A stretch of 64,000 nt of DNA from Bacteroides sp. Marseille-P3684. Lineage in GTDB: Bacteria; Bacteroidota; Bacteroidia; Bacteroidales; Bacteroidaceae. Position numbers and translations under genes: made by a program. The stretch spans positions 1,253,871-1,317,870 of the forward strand of contig NZ_LT985808.1 of NCBI RefSeq assembly GCF_900291465.1, in the 5' to 3' direction. Positions 52,384 to 61,586 of this stretch are shown in pieces. Each line of letters opens with the position of its first letter. Position 1 is the first letter of the stretch. A model generated the notes under the pieces. It saw nothing but the letters and a program-made list of their open reading frames with translations, was not told where the DNA came from and made no database searches.

Positions 52384-52694
52384 GCCGCAAATGTAACAGG
52401 AAGTTTTGGATTCTCCATTTATTTCCCGGTGAAGAGTGATTCTTTTGGATGGTAAATTCTTGTTGTTTCGTTTCCTTCGTATGTTGTAATCCTGTAATGC
52501 TTGATAAGCTTACAGCTCCGATATAGAAAAGGATTGTTCTATAGCATAATATTGATTTTTTACCAAAATATACAGTATCGGATGTAAGGAATATGGAAAA
52601 TTGATATACCTTTGTAACCATCAATCTTCCGATGTCTGTCTGAACTGTTAGCTGTCATGTCGGCCGATTGTCTGAATCGTAAAAACAGAATATT
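52384..52694. other. Intergenic region between divergent esterase and OmpX genes
   Basis: About 310 bp, AT-rich. It contains a -7 box TACCTTTG at 52607-52614 for the right-hand gene. I see no gene or convincing repeat in the rest. Confidence 0.6.
52607..52614 (+). promoter_or_regulatory. -7 box TACCTTTG for the OmpX-like gene
   Basis: Exact TAnnTTTG about 80 bp before the start codon. The -33 position is not clear. Confidence 0.5.
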
Positions 52695-53291
52695 ATGAAG
52701 AAGTTTTGGAGTATCCTGCTGATTGTGGCCGCACTTTGTGTGGCAGTTCCTTCACACGCCCAGTTCCAATGGGGTGTGCGCGGTGGTGTAAGCTTGGCGA
52801 AAGCATCCTTTAAAGGTGGCAATCTGAAATCAGACAATTTCACAGGTTTCTTTATCGGCCCGACGGCAGAGTTCACCATTCCCCTGGTGGGACTGGGCAT
52901 TGACGGTTCCTTGCTCTATTCGCAGACCGGACTGAAGGGAGATGATGAAACGATGAAGCGCCGTTCGTTTGAAATTCCCATCAACCTGAAGTATAACATC
53001 GGCTTGGGCAGCATGTTGGGCGTCTATATCGCGGCTGGTCCCCAATTTGGTTTTGGACTGAACGACGATGAAGTTCAGATGGAGGATGGCGGCAAGTTTG
53101 CTTTCAAGAACTCCAACCTGAGTCTGAATCTCGGAGCCGGTCTTAAGATTCTCCGCCATCTGCAGGCCGGTGTCATCTATAACATCCCGTTAGGCAAGAC
53201 CGCCGAATATGAGGGTGTCTTGCAGGCCGGCGAAGATGCTTTGTCCGCAAAATTGAAAACTTGGCAGATTTCCGTTGCCTATATGTTCTGA
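52695..53291 (+). CDS. OmpX-like outer-membrane beta-barrel protein
   Basis: 198 residues, signal peptide ending S-H-A-Q. The mature part alternates polar and nonpolar residues in about eight strands (W-G-V-R-G-G-V-S-L-A-K-A, N-L-K-Y-N-I-G-L-G, Y-I-A-A-G-P-Q-F-G-F-G-L, L-N-L-G-A-G-L-K) and ends in an aromatic residue (Y-M-F), the usual barrel-assembly signal. It belongs to the outer-membrane beta-barrel (porin-like) group; a small eight-stranded barrel is likely. A strong terminator follows. Confidence 0.85.
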   Translation: MKKFWSILLIVAALCVAVPSHAQFQWGVRGGVSLAKASFKGGNLKSDNFTGFFIGPTAEFTIPLVGLGIDGSLLYSQTGLKGDDETMKRRSFEIPINLKYNIGLGSMLGVYIAAGPQFGFGLNDDEVQMEDGGKFAFKNSNLSLNLGAGLKILRHLQAGVIYNIPLGKTAEYEGVLQAGEDALSAKLKTWQISVAYMF

Positions 53292-53308
53292 TGCATCGTA
53301 GGCCCAGG

Positions 53309-53354
53309 TGCACTTGAGAGATTGTCGGGAGGACTTTGTCTCAAGTGCATTTTT
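53309..53354 (+). terminator. Terminator of the OmpX-like gene
   Basis: TGCACTTGAGA (53309-53319) is perfectly inverted at 53339-53349 and followed by TTTTTAA. Confidence 0.9.
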
Positions 53355-53608
53355 AACATTTGATGATGCAGTGTTTTTCTCTATTATACATTTATTGCAT
53401 ATAAAGACATGTACCCCTCAGCTGTCAAACTGCTCATTTTTAGCAGTAGCAAGACCGCTGGAGTGAAAAAACGGACTTGAATCAGTCCGGGTCTTTATAT
53501 TATATGTATCTTTGTGCACTTTTCAACAGGTCCTTCTGCTGAAAGAGTGTATGAAAAGTGTGAGATACTAACGGATACATCAATTGTTTTTTATTAGAAA
53601 AATATTCT
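53355..53608. other. Intergenic region leading to the glycosyltransferase cluster
   Basis: AT-rich, with a -7 box TATCTTTG at 53507-53514 and thus a 5' leader of about 85 nt for the first glycosyltransferase. CTGCT/AGCAG forms a short hairpin near 53430-53446. Nothing else recognised. Confidence 0.55.
53507..53514 (+). promoter_or_regulatory. -7 box TATCTTTG for the glycosyltransferase cluster
   Basis: Exact TAnnTTTG. The best TTG upstream is 27 bp away, so the -33 box is weak or absent. Confidence 0.6.
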
Positions 53609-54412
53609 ATGTTTGTTTCGGTACTAATCTCTACGTATAACTGGAAAGATGCGCTGGCTCTTTGTGTCCGTAGTGTATTCCGTCAGACAGTCAAGCCTGC
53701 CGAGATTGTCATTGCGGACGACGGTTCGCGCGACGATACGCGTGAGATGATCGAAGAGCTGCGCCAGGAAACAGACATACCCATTGTTCATGTGTGGCAC
53801 GAGGACCGAGGCTTCCGCAAGACGGAAATCCTCAACAAGGCCATCATGAAAGTCTCTCATCCTTACATCATACAGATTGACGGCGATGTCGTACTCGACA
53901 AGCATTTCATAGCCGACCATCTGGAGCTGGCCGAGAAAGACTACTTTGTCTGCGGTAGCCGTGTCGGTGTCGATCCCCATCAGACGGAACGTTTCTTCAA
54001 GACGAAGGGTAAGTTCCGCCCCTACTTTTTTCAGCTGACGTTCATGTATATGCTCAACTCCTTCCGTTCCAAGTGGGTACGCCGTTACCTGGAGAAACGC
54101 TATTTCCCGAAGAACATCAAGCGCCTGCGTGGGTGCAACATGGCATTCTGGAAAGAGGACCTCCTGAAGGTCAACGGTTACAACGAGGACCTCACCATGT
54201 GGGGACAGGAAGATACTGAAATAGCCTACCGCCTGATATTTGCCGGAGTGAAGAAAAAGTTCCTCAAGGCAGGCGGGGTGGAGTATCACCTCTATCACAA
54301 GCCCGCCTCCCGTGCCAACCTGGAGTTCCATAACCGGGTGCTCGACGAGGTCATTGCCGAGCATCGTTCCTGGTGTGAGAATGGGATTGTGAAAGGGAAG
54401 AAGGAGAGATGA
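53609..54412 (+). CDS. Family 2 glycosyltransferase (first of a tandem pair)
   Basis: 267 residues, GT-A fold. S-T-Y-N-W-K-D-A-L (residues 8-16) starts the nucleotide-binding strand. I-A-D-D-G-S-R-D-D-T (about 36-45) and Q-I-D-G-D-V-V (about 91-97, the metal-binding DxD-type site) follow. A galactosyltransferase-like C-terminal part has G-C-N-M-A-F-W and W-G-Q-E-D-T-E. No membrane span. It is closely related to the next gene, suggesting duplication. It adds a sugar in surface-polysaccharide or LPS-core synthesis (inference). Confidence 0.9.
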   Translation: MFVSVLISTYNWKDALALCVRSVFRQTVKPAEIVIADDGSRDDTREMIEELRQETDIPIVHVWHEDRGFRKTEILNKAIMKVSHPYIIQIDGDVVLDKHFIADHLELAEKDYFVCGSRVGVDPHQTERFFKTKGKFRPYFFQLTFMYMLNSFRSKWVRRYLEKRYFPKNIKRLRGCNMAFWKEDLLKVNGYNEDLTMWGQEDTEIAYRLIFAGVKKKFLKAGGVEYHLYHKPASRANLEFHNRVLDEVIAEHRSWCENGIVKGKKER

Positions 54413-54437
54413 TGCGGACGAATCGAAGAAACTCAAA

Positions 54438-55241
54438 ATGGAATGTATGCAGCTTAGCACATCCTTGATTATATCTACCTACAATTGGCCGGAAGCGCTT
54501 TCTCTTTGTCTGGAGAGTGTGCTGCATCAGACCGTGCTTCCCGACGAGGTGATCATTGCTGACGACGGTTCGCGTGATGACACACGTCGGTTGATCGAGG
54601 CATTCCGCCAACGGTGTCCCGTGCCGCTGCTTCATGTCTGGCATGAAGACGACGGTTTCCGCAAGACACAAATCATGAACCAGGCCTTTCTGCAAGTTTC
54701 TCATCCTTATATCATTCAGATTGACGGTGACATCATCCTGAACCGTCATTTTGTGGAAGACCATCTCCATTTTGCACGGGAAGGAAGTTTTGTCACAGGC
54801 AGCCGGGTTGTCATTGGCAAAGAGCTGACCCAACGCCTGCTCAGGACACATCGGTGGAGATTTTCGCTGTTCACTCCCGGACTTCACAACCGCCTGAATG
54901 GTTTGCGGCTTCCGTTTCTGACAAAGAGCCAGGAGAACTACCGGCAACATGACACACTCTATGTGCGGGGCTGTAATATGGCCTTTTGGCGAAAGGACAT
55001 TTTTGCAGTCAATGGCTATGATGAGGCCATTACCGGATGGGGACGTGAAGACAATGAACTCGCCGAGCGGCTGATCAATTCCGGTATTCGCAAACGCGTC
55101 ATCAAATTTTCCGCCATTGCTTTTCATCTTTACCATGAATGGCGGTCACGCGGAAGCGTGGAGCGTAATGATGAAATCCTCCACTCGACCATGACGCAGA
55201 AACGAACACGTTGCGAACGGGGAATTGACGGGCATACTTGA
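54438..55241 (+). CDS. Family 2 glycosyltransferase (second of the tandem pair)
   Basis: 267 residues if ATG 54438 is used; 54447 is an alternative. The layout is the same as the upstream paralogue: S-T-Y-N-W-P-E-A-L, I-A-D-D-G-S-R-D-D-T, Q-I-D-G-D-I-I-L-N, G-C-N-M-A-F-W and W-G-R-E-D-N-E. The middle (about 130-170) differs, which is where acceptor specificity is usually set. It is 25 bp after its paralogue. Confidence 0.9.
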   Translation: MECMQLSTSLIISTYNWPEALSLCLESVLHQTVLPDEVIIADDGSRDDTRRLIEAFRQRCPVPLLHVWHEDDGFRKTQIMNQAFLQVSHPYIIQIDGDIILNRHFVEDHLHFAREGSFVTGSRVVIGKELTQRLLRTHRWRFSLFTPGLHNRLNGLRLPFLTKSQENYRQHDTLYVRGCNMAFWRKDIFAVNGYDEAITGWGREDNELAERLINSGIRKRVIKFSAIAFHLYHEWRSRGSVERNDEILHSTMTQKRTRCERGIDGHT

Positions 55242-55291
55242 GCTGAAAACAAACACTAAACTATTCTAATCTAATTCTCTAAATCCATCCT

Positions 55292-56299
55292 ATGAATACA
55301 GGAGACAACACATCTTATCCGTTAGTTACAATTGTTACCATTACCCGGAATCTGCTTAGGGAGAAACGTGAAGCATATGCCAAGGAATGCATCGAAAGTG
55401 TGCACCGCCAGCGTTATCCTTCCATTGAGCATTTGGTGATTGACGGTGCGTCGGACGACGGTACGCTTGAATTTTTGCAGCCTTATGTGGAAAAAGGATA
55501 CATAAAGGTATACTCAGAACCGGATAAGGGTATTTATGATGCCATGAACAAGGGATTGGCAAAAGCAAAAGGGAAGTATGTGAATTTCCTGAATACCGAT
55601 GATTTCTTTCACAATCCGTTGGCTGTTCGTCTGAGTGTGGAACAATTGGAGAAGGAGGGCGCAGACTACTCTTTTGGGAATGCGGTCTTGAAATATCCGG
55701 ATGGAAAAGAAGTGGTATGGACCGGCGATTTATCCCGTTTGCCGTGGGCGTCCCATTATTGCCACCAGACGATGTTTGTCCGTACGGAACTGTTGCGTAG
55801 TCTGGGTGGATTTAATCTGGACTATAAGGTTTCGGCAGATACGGAAATAATGATTCATCTGTGTGCCCTGGATACCCGTTTCGTGGTGGTGAATGATGAG
55901 TTGGTGACTTATCGGGTCGGAGGGTATTCCTCACAATGCCAGCATCAGTCGCGCATCGACCATTCAACCGCTTTTTATCTGTATATAGGACAGCATGTAG
56001 GGTTGAGCCAACATGATTGTTTCTTGCTTTGGGACAGACGCTTTTTCGAAGAACTGGCTCCTGACGCACAGTTGGATCTGATATGCAGGGTTCCTGCCCG
56101 GTACGGGCAACATGCCTTGATTGAAGAGTACGTCCGGCGTATGCAGGTGCGTCAGCATTCGGACAAGCGGTATTACCTGTTCGGCTTTCTTCCCGTTTTG
56201 AAAAGCCGCATGAGAGGCAACAAGACCAAGTATTATCTGTTCGGTGTGCTGCCGTTGTGGAAAGTCAAGGAAGCAGGTTGTCCTGTATTTGCGAAATAA
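55292..56299 (+). CDS. Family 2 glycosyltransferase
   Basis: 335 residues. T-I-V-T-I-T-R-N-L (about 12-20), V-I-D-G-A-S-D-D-G-T (about 49-58), S-E-P-D-K-G-I-Y-D-A-M-N-K-G (about 76-89) and L-N-T-D-D-F are the WsaE/KfoC-like GT2 marks. A C-terminal extension contains the repeated Y-Y-L-F-G-F-L-P / Y-Y-L-F-G-V-L-P motif, a short direct repeat typical of the tails of several Bacteroides glycosyltransferases. It likely acts in the same polysaccharide pathway as its neighbours. Confidence 0.88.
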   Translation: MNTGDNTSYPLVTIVTITRNLLREKREAYAKECIESVHRQRYPSIEHLVIDGASDDGTLEFLQPYVEKGYIKVYSEPDKGIYDAMNKGLAKAKGKYVNFLNTDDFFHNPLAVRLSVEQLEKEGADYSFGNAVLKYPDGKEVVWTGDLSRLPWASHYCHQTMFVRTELLRSLGGFNLDYKVSADTEIMIHLCALDTRFVVVNDELVTYRVGGYSSQCQHQSRIDHSTAFYLYIGQHVGLSQHDCFLLWDRRFFEELAPDAQLDLICRVPARYGQHALIEEYVRRMQVRQHSDKRYYLFGFLPVLKSRMRGNKTKYYLFGVLPLWKVKEAGCPVFAK

Positions 56300-56307
56300 T
56301 AGATGCC

Positions 56308-57483
56308 ATGATGAAGAAAATCTTATTTGTTTATCCGCACAACTTCCTGGAGCATACTATGGGTACAAATACCCGTATTCGTGCATTGGCACGGGAATTA
56401 TGCCGGATGGGATACACGATTGACCTGTATGCGTTAAGCAACTTTGTGTCCCGGTATGATGGATTTGCGGCATTGAATAAAGAAGAGTCACTGGTGGACA
56501 AGCTTTATCTGTATGATTATGCTGAAGTCCGCCGGTATTCCAAACGGAAGAGACGCCTTAACAGGTTGTTGGGACGCCATCGTCAAGAGATGCTGGACAA
56601 TTGGGTAACTCCCGGTATGGTGGAGCAATTCAATGAGATAGTGTCTGCCGGAGATTATACGCATATTGTCATGTTTTATGCTTATACGGCCGATTTGCTT
56701 CTACCGGAAAATTATCGGGGACATGAAGGCGTCTGCAAGATTTATTTCATGGAGGACCTTTTGTCCGTAGGAGCCTATGTATCCGGACAAAGTAGTGCGA
56801 TCGGGAGTTTGCTTGATGATGAAATGAAGCGTATATCCGTTTTTGACCGCATTGCCTGCATTTCGTACGATGAGAAAATATGGATCGAGAAGCTGATGAA
56901 AGGTCGGCATCACGTAGACTTTCTTCCTCATATTGTGGAGCGTAAGGTGGTGGAGACATCGGAACCGGATACGTTGAAGCACCCTCGTGTGGTGTTTGTG
57001 GGGTATGACAATCCTTATAACATAGAGGGGATGAAGTGGTTTCTGCAGGAGGTATATCCCAGCCTGTCGCCAGAAGTGGAACTGACCGTGGTCGGCAAGG
57101 TCAACAGACATCTTCATGTTGAGTACCCGAATCTGCATCAAATAGATTATGTTCCCGATTTGGATGAGATGTATCGGCATACGGATATCATCATCTGTCC
57201 CTTGTTGAATGGAACCGGGATGAAAATCAAGGTCGTTGAGGCGATGAGTTATGGCATACCTGTGGTCTGTACGTCAAGGGGAGTTGACGGTTTGCCGGAT
57301 AAAACGCGCAATGGCTGTCTGGTGGCCGATGAGGCAGCTGCATTTGCCGGACATATCAACCGGCTGGTGTGTGATACGGCCTTCTATAAGCAGTGTCAGC
57401 AACAGGTAAAAGACTATTTCTCGACAACATTGGATTGGAGCAGGCATAAAGATACATTGCTCCATCTGTTCCGGGAAGAATGA
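56308..57483 (+). CDS. GT-B glycosyltransferase (GT4-like)
   Basis: 391 residues from ATG 56308. Start F-V-Y-P-H-N-F-L-E-H-T-M-G-T-N-T-R (residues 6-22) is the acceptor domain. In the C-terminal half V-V-F-V-G-Y-D-N-P-Y-N, Y-V-P-D-L-D-E-M-Y, C-P-L-L-N-G-T-G-M-K-I-K-V-V-E-A-M and G-I-P-V-V-C-T-S define the sugar-nucleotide site, similar to GT4 and related 'glycosyltransferase-like' proteins (Glyco_trans_1_4). It is the fourth of five co-directional glycosyltransferases. Confidence 0.88.
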   Translation: MMKKILFVYPHNFLEHTMGTNTRIRALARELCRMGYTIDLYALSNFVSRYDGFAALNKEESLVDKLYLYDYAEVRRYSKRKRRLNRLLGRHRQEMLDNWVTPGMVEQFNEIVSAGDYTHIVMFYAYTADLLLPENYRGHEGVCKIYFMEDLLSVGAYVSGQSSAIGSLLDDEMKRISVFDRIACISYDEKIWIEKLMKGRHHVDFLPHIVERKVVETSEPDTLKHPRVVFVGYDNPYNIEGMKWFLQEVYPSLSPEVELTVVGKVNRHLHVEYPNLHQIDYVPDLDEMYRHTDIIICPLLNGTGMKIKVVEAMSYGIPVVCTSRGVDGLPDKTRNGCLVADEAAAFAGHINRLVCDTAFYKQCQQQVKDYFSTTLDWSRHKDTLLHLFREE

Positions 57484-57524
57484 AGCCTTTTTGAAGATAA
57501 CCAACACTAAACTAGTTTATAATT

Positions 57525-58670
57525 ATGCATAGACTATTCTATTCTTTGTTTTTGAGGAATGAGCATAAGCCGCATGTGCTCTATGATTATCAGGCTTTCC
57601 AGATGCAGCGGTTTGGAGGAATATCCCGTTATTTCTGTGAAATCATCCGCCGGCTGCACCTCAGTTATGACATTGCGATACGCTATACCATCAATTACTA
57701 CCTGACGACCTGGAACCTGGGGAAGCACCGTGTGCCGATCTTCCGTTTCCTCTACAAGCATTATGGTGAGTGGTGCAAACACAAGAACTACCGTCTGTCA
57801 ATCCGTTCCCTGAGAGAGCAGACCAACTATGTCTTTCATCCTACTTATTATGACCCTTATTTTCTCAAATACATTGGGAAGGCACCTTATGTCATAACGG
57901 TGCATGACATGATTCATGAACGCTTTGCTGACTGTATTCCGGATGCCGAGCGGTACATCCAGGAGAAGAAAGAGGTTATCACCCGCGCTTCCCGCATCAT
58001 TGCCATTAGTGAGAATACCAAGAAGGATATTGTGGAGCTGTTGCATATAGCCCCGGAGAAGATTGACGTCATTTATCACAGTACCAGCATGAAGCCGCAT
58101 ACCGGTAGATTCAATCTGAAATTGCCTGAACATTTCGTCCTGTATGTAGGGGAACGCTCCTTGTACAAGAACTTCTGGCGTTTCATGAAGGCATTTGTCA
58201 AACTGCGTGAGGTATATCCTGATTTATATGTGGTGTGTACCGGTCGCAGGTTTGATGCCCAGGAAAGGGCTGCCATCGAAGAGTTGGGCTTGGGGGAATG
58301 GCTTCTCTGTCTTAAGGCTTCCGACAAGGAGTTGGGCGAACTATATGCTCGTGCCCTCTGTTTTGTTTATCCGTCCTTGTATGAGGGTTTTGGTATACCT
58401 ATACTGGAGGCTTACGCCTGTCAGTGTCCGGTAGTTCTCAGCAATACAAGCTGTTTCCCGGAGATTGCAGGAGAGGCCGGTTGCTATTTTGACCCCTATT
58501 CTGAGGATTCGATGTTTGAGGCAATTCGCTCCGTATTGGACAGTCCGCAAAAGCGTGAGGAACTGGTGCGTCTGGGCAATGAACGGTTGAAACTGTTCTC
58601 ATGGGACAAGGCAGCTGAGGCTACGGAGGCTGTCTATCGGAAAGTGCTGGAAGAATACCAACGGAAATGA
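57525..58670 (+). CDS. Family 4 glycosyltransferase
   Basis: 381 residues. Y-D-Y-Q-A-F-Q-M-Q-R-F-G-G-I-S-R (about 20-35) is the N-terminal glycine loop. The C-terminal domain has Y-V-G-E-R-S-L-Y-K-N, then E-L-Y-A-R-A-L-C-F-V-Y-P-S-L-Y-E-G-F-G-I-P (the E-x7-E-type donor site) and C-P-V-V-L-S-N-T-S-C-F-P-E-I-A-G-E-A-G. This is a mannosyl/glucosyl GT4 pattern. It ends the rightward run; a hairpin follows. Confidence 0.92.
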   Translation: MHRLFYSLFLRNEHKPHVLYDYQAFQMQRFGGISRYFCEIIRRLHLSYDIAIRYTINYYLTTWNLGKHRVPIFRFLYKHYGEWCKHKNYRLSIRSLREQTNYVFHPTYYDPYFLKYIGKAPYVITVHDMIHERFADCIPDAERYIQEKKEVITRASRIIAISENTKKDIVELLHIAPEKIDVIYHSTSMKPHTGRFNLKLPEHFVLYVGERSLYKNFWRFMKAFVKLREVYPDLYVVCTGRRFDAQERAAIEELGLGEWLLCLKASDKELGELYARALCFVYPSLYEGFGIPILEAYACQCPVVLSNTSCFPEIAGEAGCYFDPYSEDSMFEAIRSVLDSPQKREELVRLGNERLKLFSWDKAAEATEAVYRKVLEEYQRK

Positions 58671-58706
58671 GCCTCACAATGTGAGGATGTTGAAAACTGT
58701 CTATCT

Positions 58707-58755
58707 GATTCCCGGTAGGAATATACGTGCAAATCGTCTGTTCCTACTGGGAATC
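58707..58755. terminator. Hairpin between convergent glycosyltransferase genes
   Basis: GATTCCCGGTAGGAA (58707-58721) pairs with TTCCTACTGGGAATC (58741-58755) with one G-U. There is no U-tract. The loop contains AAATCGTC, which can pair with GACGATTT further on (near 58777). It may mark the transcript ends. Confidence 0.55.
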
Positions 58756-58771
58756 ATGGCATTTAGCCGGT

Positions 58772-59608
58772 TCAGGACGATTTGCGGCATGCCTTCCAGA
58801 TATCTTTCCACATGAATTTGAAGGCATTCCTTAGCAGCTTGATGTCCCGTTGGATGGGAGGCAGGGACAGGGCTTTCTGTATTTTCTTTTCCAGCTTTTC
58901 ATCAAACAGGTAGTAGGCGTCATGATTGCATATCTCTGCCTGTACGCGGGGAGGGAGCAGGGCATCGATGACTTCTTTTCTTTCTGCGTCGTTCAGGCGC
59001 GCACTCTTCTCATTGCTCGATATGCCTCCCAGGTAAAAGGTGGAAATCACGATGTCAAGCGGAACGTAGGAACGGTTGTGCAGCACCCATTCCTGCAGAA
59101 AGTATTCCCAGTCAGACACGATTTTGTGTTGCTCGTTGTATGGACGTTCTTTCAGAAGAGCGGAACGTGTGAAGGTGGCTTGATGCATGATGGAGTCTTC
59201 CAGGAGGAAGCGGACTGACATTTGTTGAGGGGTCTTTCGCAGGGTTGATTTTCCGTTGCGGTTCAGCATGGAGTGTCCGACATAGAAATCTTCTCCTTTT
59301 AATAAGGGAAGGGCTTCTGCCAGTACCCCGTCATTGTAGAGCTCATCTCCCGAATTCAAGAACAAGACATATTCTCCACCGGCGATGCGTATTCCTTTGT
59401 TCATGGCGTTATAGATTCCCTTGTCGGGTTCGCTTATCCATTGGCTGACGCCGGCCAGTCCTTCGATATATTCTTTGCAGCCATCCGTGGAGCCACCGTC
59501 GATGATAATGTACTCAAACTCCTTGCAGGTTTGTTGGAGGACTGAAGCAACCGTACGCTTCAGTTCCTCCAGGTTGTTCAGGCAGATGGTGATGATGCTC
59601 AGTTTCAT
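58772..59608 (-). CDS. Family 2 glycosyltransferase
   Basis: 278 residues, GT-A. I-I-T-I-C-L-N-N-L (5-13), I-I-D-G-G-S-T-D-G (about 35-43), S-E-P-D-K-G-I-Y-N-A-M-N-K-G (about 59-72) and L-N-S-G-D-E are as in the GT2 at 55292. It lies 12 bp from the MsbA-like exporter on the same strand, so the two are probably co-transcribed. Confidence 0.9.
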   Translation of the reverse strand: MKLSIITICLNNLEELKRTVASVLQQTCKEFEYIIIDGGSTDGCKEYIEGLAGVSQWISEPDKGIYNAMNKGIRIAGGEYVLFLNSGDELYNDGVLAEALPLLKGEDFYVGHSMLNRNGKSTLRKTPQQMSVRFLLEDSIMHQATFTRSALLKERPYNEQHKIVSDWEYFLQEWVLHNRSYVPLDIVISTFYLGGISSNEKSARLNDAERKEVIDALLPPRVQAEICNHDAYYLFDEKLEKKIQKALSLPPIQRDIKLLRNAFKFMWKDIWKACRKSS

Positions 59609-59620
59609 AAAGGCATTCTT

Positions 59621-61459
59621 TTACAAACTCTGCATGTCGTTCAGTTTCTTGTAGTACCCGTTCAGTGCCAGCAGTTCCTCGTGGGTACCACGTTCCACGA
59701 TTTCGCCTTCATAGAGTACACAGATTTCGTCAGCGTTCTTGATGGTGCTCAGGCGGTGGGCGATGGCGATGGTCGTACGCGACTTCATCAGGCGTTCCAG
59801 TGCCTCCTGTACCAGACGTTCAGACTCGGTGTCGAGTGCCGACGTCGCCTCGTCGAGGATGAGGATGGGCGGATTCTTCAGGATGGCACGGGCGATGCTC
59901 ACACGTTGGCGTTGTCCGCCGGAGAGTCGGCCTCCGCGGTCGCCGATCATGGTGTCATAACCCTTTTCCGTCTCCATGATGAACTCATGCGCGTTGGCAA
60001 TCTTGGCAGCCTCGATGACCTGTTCCATGGTCGCATTTTCCACACCGAAGGTGATGTTGTTGTAGAACGTGTCGTTGAAGAGGATGGCTTCCTGGTTGAC
60101 ATTGCCGATGAGCGAACGCAGGCTGCTGATGGACACATCCTTCACGTTCTTGCCGTCGATGAGCAGCTCACCTTCCGAGACATCGTGATAGCGGGGTACA
60201 AGGTCTACCATCGTCGACTTTCCGGAACCGGATTGTCCCACGAGGGCGACGGTCTTGCCTTTGGCTACGGTCAGGTTGATGTGTTTCAGGACAGGGCGTC
60301 CGGGGAGGTAGCTGAAGCCCACGTTGCGGAACTCCAGTTGTTCCCGGAACTCGTCGAGCGGTTTCGGTTGGGCAGGTTCCTTGATGGGGTTCTCGGCTTT
60401 CAGGATCATGTCGATGCGCTCCATGCCTCCCAGTCCCAGGGGGACGTTGTAGAACGCTTTGGCAAACTCCTTCAGCGGGTTGATGATGCTGTAGAGGATG
60501 ACGAGGTAGAAGATGAAGGTGGCGGCATCCATCGGTGCATATTCCGTGTTCAGGATGAGTGAACCGCCGAACCACAGCACGATGACGATGACACACGTAC
60601 CCAGGAACTCACTCATCGGGTGGGCAGAGCTTTGGCGGATGACCATCTCGTTCATGGCACGGCGGAACTCGTTGTTGGTCTTCTCAAAACGGTCTGCCAT
60701 TTTCCGTTCGGCAATGAAAGCCTTGATGATGCGCAGTCCGCCCAACGTCTCGTCGAGCTGGGACATGATGTCGCCCCACTGTGACTGTGCTTCCGTGGAC
60801 TGACGTTTCAGCTTGCGGCTCACCGTACCCATGATCCATCCTGCCAGAGGCAGTACCACGAGCACGAACAGGGTCATCTTCCAGCTGATGGTGAACAGGG
60901 TGATGAAGCACACGAGCAAGGCTATCGGGTTGCGGATCAGCATGTCGATGGAGCTGGTCAGCGAGTTCTCCACCACAGTCACGTCGGCACTCATACGGGC
61001 AATGATGTCACCCTTCCGCTCTTCCGAGAAGAAGCTCAGCGGCAGGCGCAGCACCTTGTTGTATACCTGGATGCGGATATCGCGGACGATACCGGTGCGG
61101 AGCGGTACCATGACGGCTGATGAGGCAAAATAGCCGGCCGTCTTGAGCAGGGTCATCACGATGAGGATGCACCCCATGATGATGAGGGTGATGAATGCGC
61201 CGTGCGTATAGATAATCTGGCTGATGTAGTAATAAGCATTGTTGATCAACACGTCCTTGTCCAGATGGTTCCACTCCATGGGGATGTACTCATAGGTCTT
61301 TGTGTCGATTTTGAACAAGATGTTCAGAATAGGGATGATAGCGGCAAAAGAGAATACGTTCAACCATTGGGAAACGAAGTTCAATATCAACGCCCAAGTC
61401 AGGTATTTGCGATAGGGCGCAATGTATCGCCTCATCAACGAAAAGAACTGTTTGATCAT
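59621..61459 (-). CDS. ABC exporter, MsbA-like (lipid/oligosaccharide flippase)
   Basis: 612 residues from ATG 61459; upstream in-frame ATG at 61495 would add 12. Six membrane helices (about 20-330) are followed by a nucleotide-binding domain: Walker A V-G-Q-S-G-S-G-K-S-T, signature L-S-G-G-Q-R-Q-R, Walker B I-L-I-L-D-E-A-T-S-A-L-D, and I-A-H-R-L-S-T. MsbA flips lipid A core; related half-transporters export lipid-linked glycans. Next to the glycosyltransferases it fits the same surface pathway. The protein length is normal for a half-transporter homodimer. Confidence 0.9.
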   Translation of the reverse strand: MIKQFFSLMRRYIAPYRKYLTWALILNFVSQWLNVFSFAAIIPILNILFKIDTKTYEYIPMEWNHLDKDVLINNAYYYISQIIYTHGAFITLIIMGCILIVMTLLKTAGYFASSAVMVPLRTGIVRDIRIQVYNKVLRLPLSFFSEERKGDIIARMSADVTVVENSLTSSIDMLIRNPIALLVCFITLFTISWKMTLFVLVVLPLAGWIMGTVSRKLKRQSTEAQSQWGDIMSQLDETLGGLRIIKAFIAERKMADRFEKTNNEFRRAMNEMVIRQSSAHPMSEFLGTCVIVIVLWFGGSLILNTEYAPMDAATFIFYLVILYSIINPLKEFAKAFYNVPLGLGGMERIDMILKAENPIKEPAQPKPLDEFREQLEFRNVGFSYLPGRPVLKHINLTVAKGKTVALVGQSGSGKSTMVDLVPRYHDVSEGELLIDGKNVKDVSISSLRSLIGNVNQEAILFNDTFYNNITFGVENATMEQVIEAAKIANAHEFIMETEKGYDTMIGDRGGRLSGGQRQRVSIARAILKNPPILILDEATSALDTESERLVQEALERLMKSRTTIAIAHRLSTIKNADEICVLYEGEIVERGTHEELLALNGYYKKLNDMQSL

Positions 61460-61586
61460 AAATGTCAGTGTATTAAGTTGGAATAACGGCTGCAAAAGTA
61501 GGAAAAAAACTCCAAATGCCCCAGAGAATCTTTGGGGGATTCACCGGACCAGGTGCATCCCCCTTGTTGTCGTGCCGTCTTTTCTC

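Noticed and set aside
53355-53608. Invertible promoter for the polysaccharide cluster
   Set aside because: No pair of inverted repeats flanks the TATCTTTG box, and no invertase gene lies nearby.
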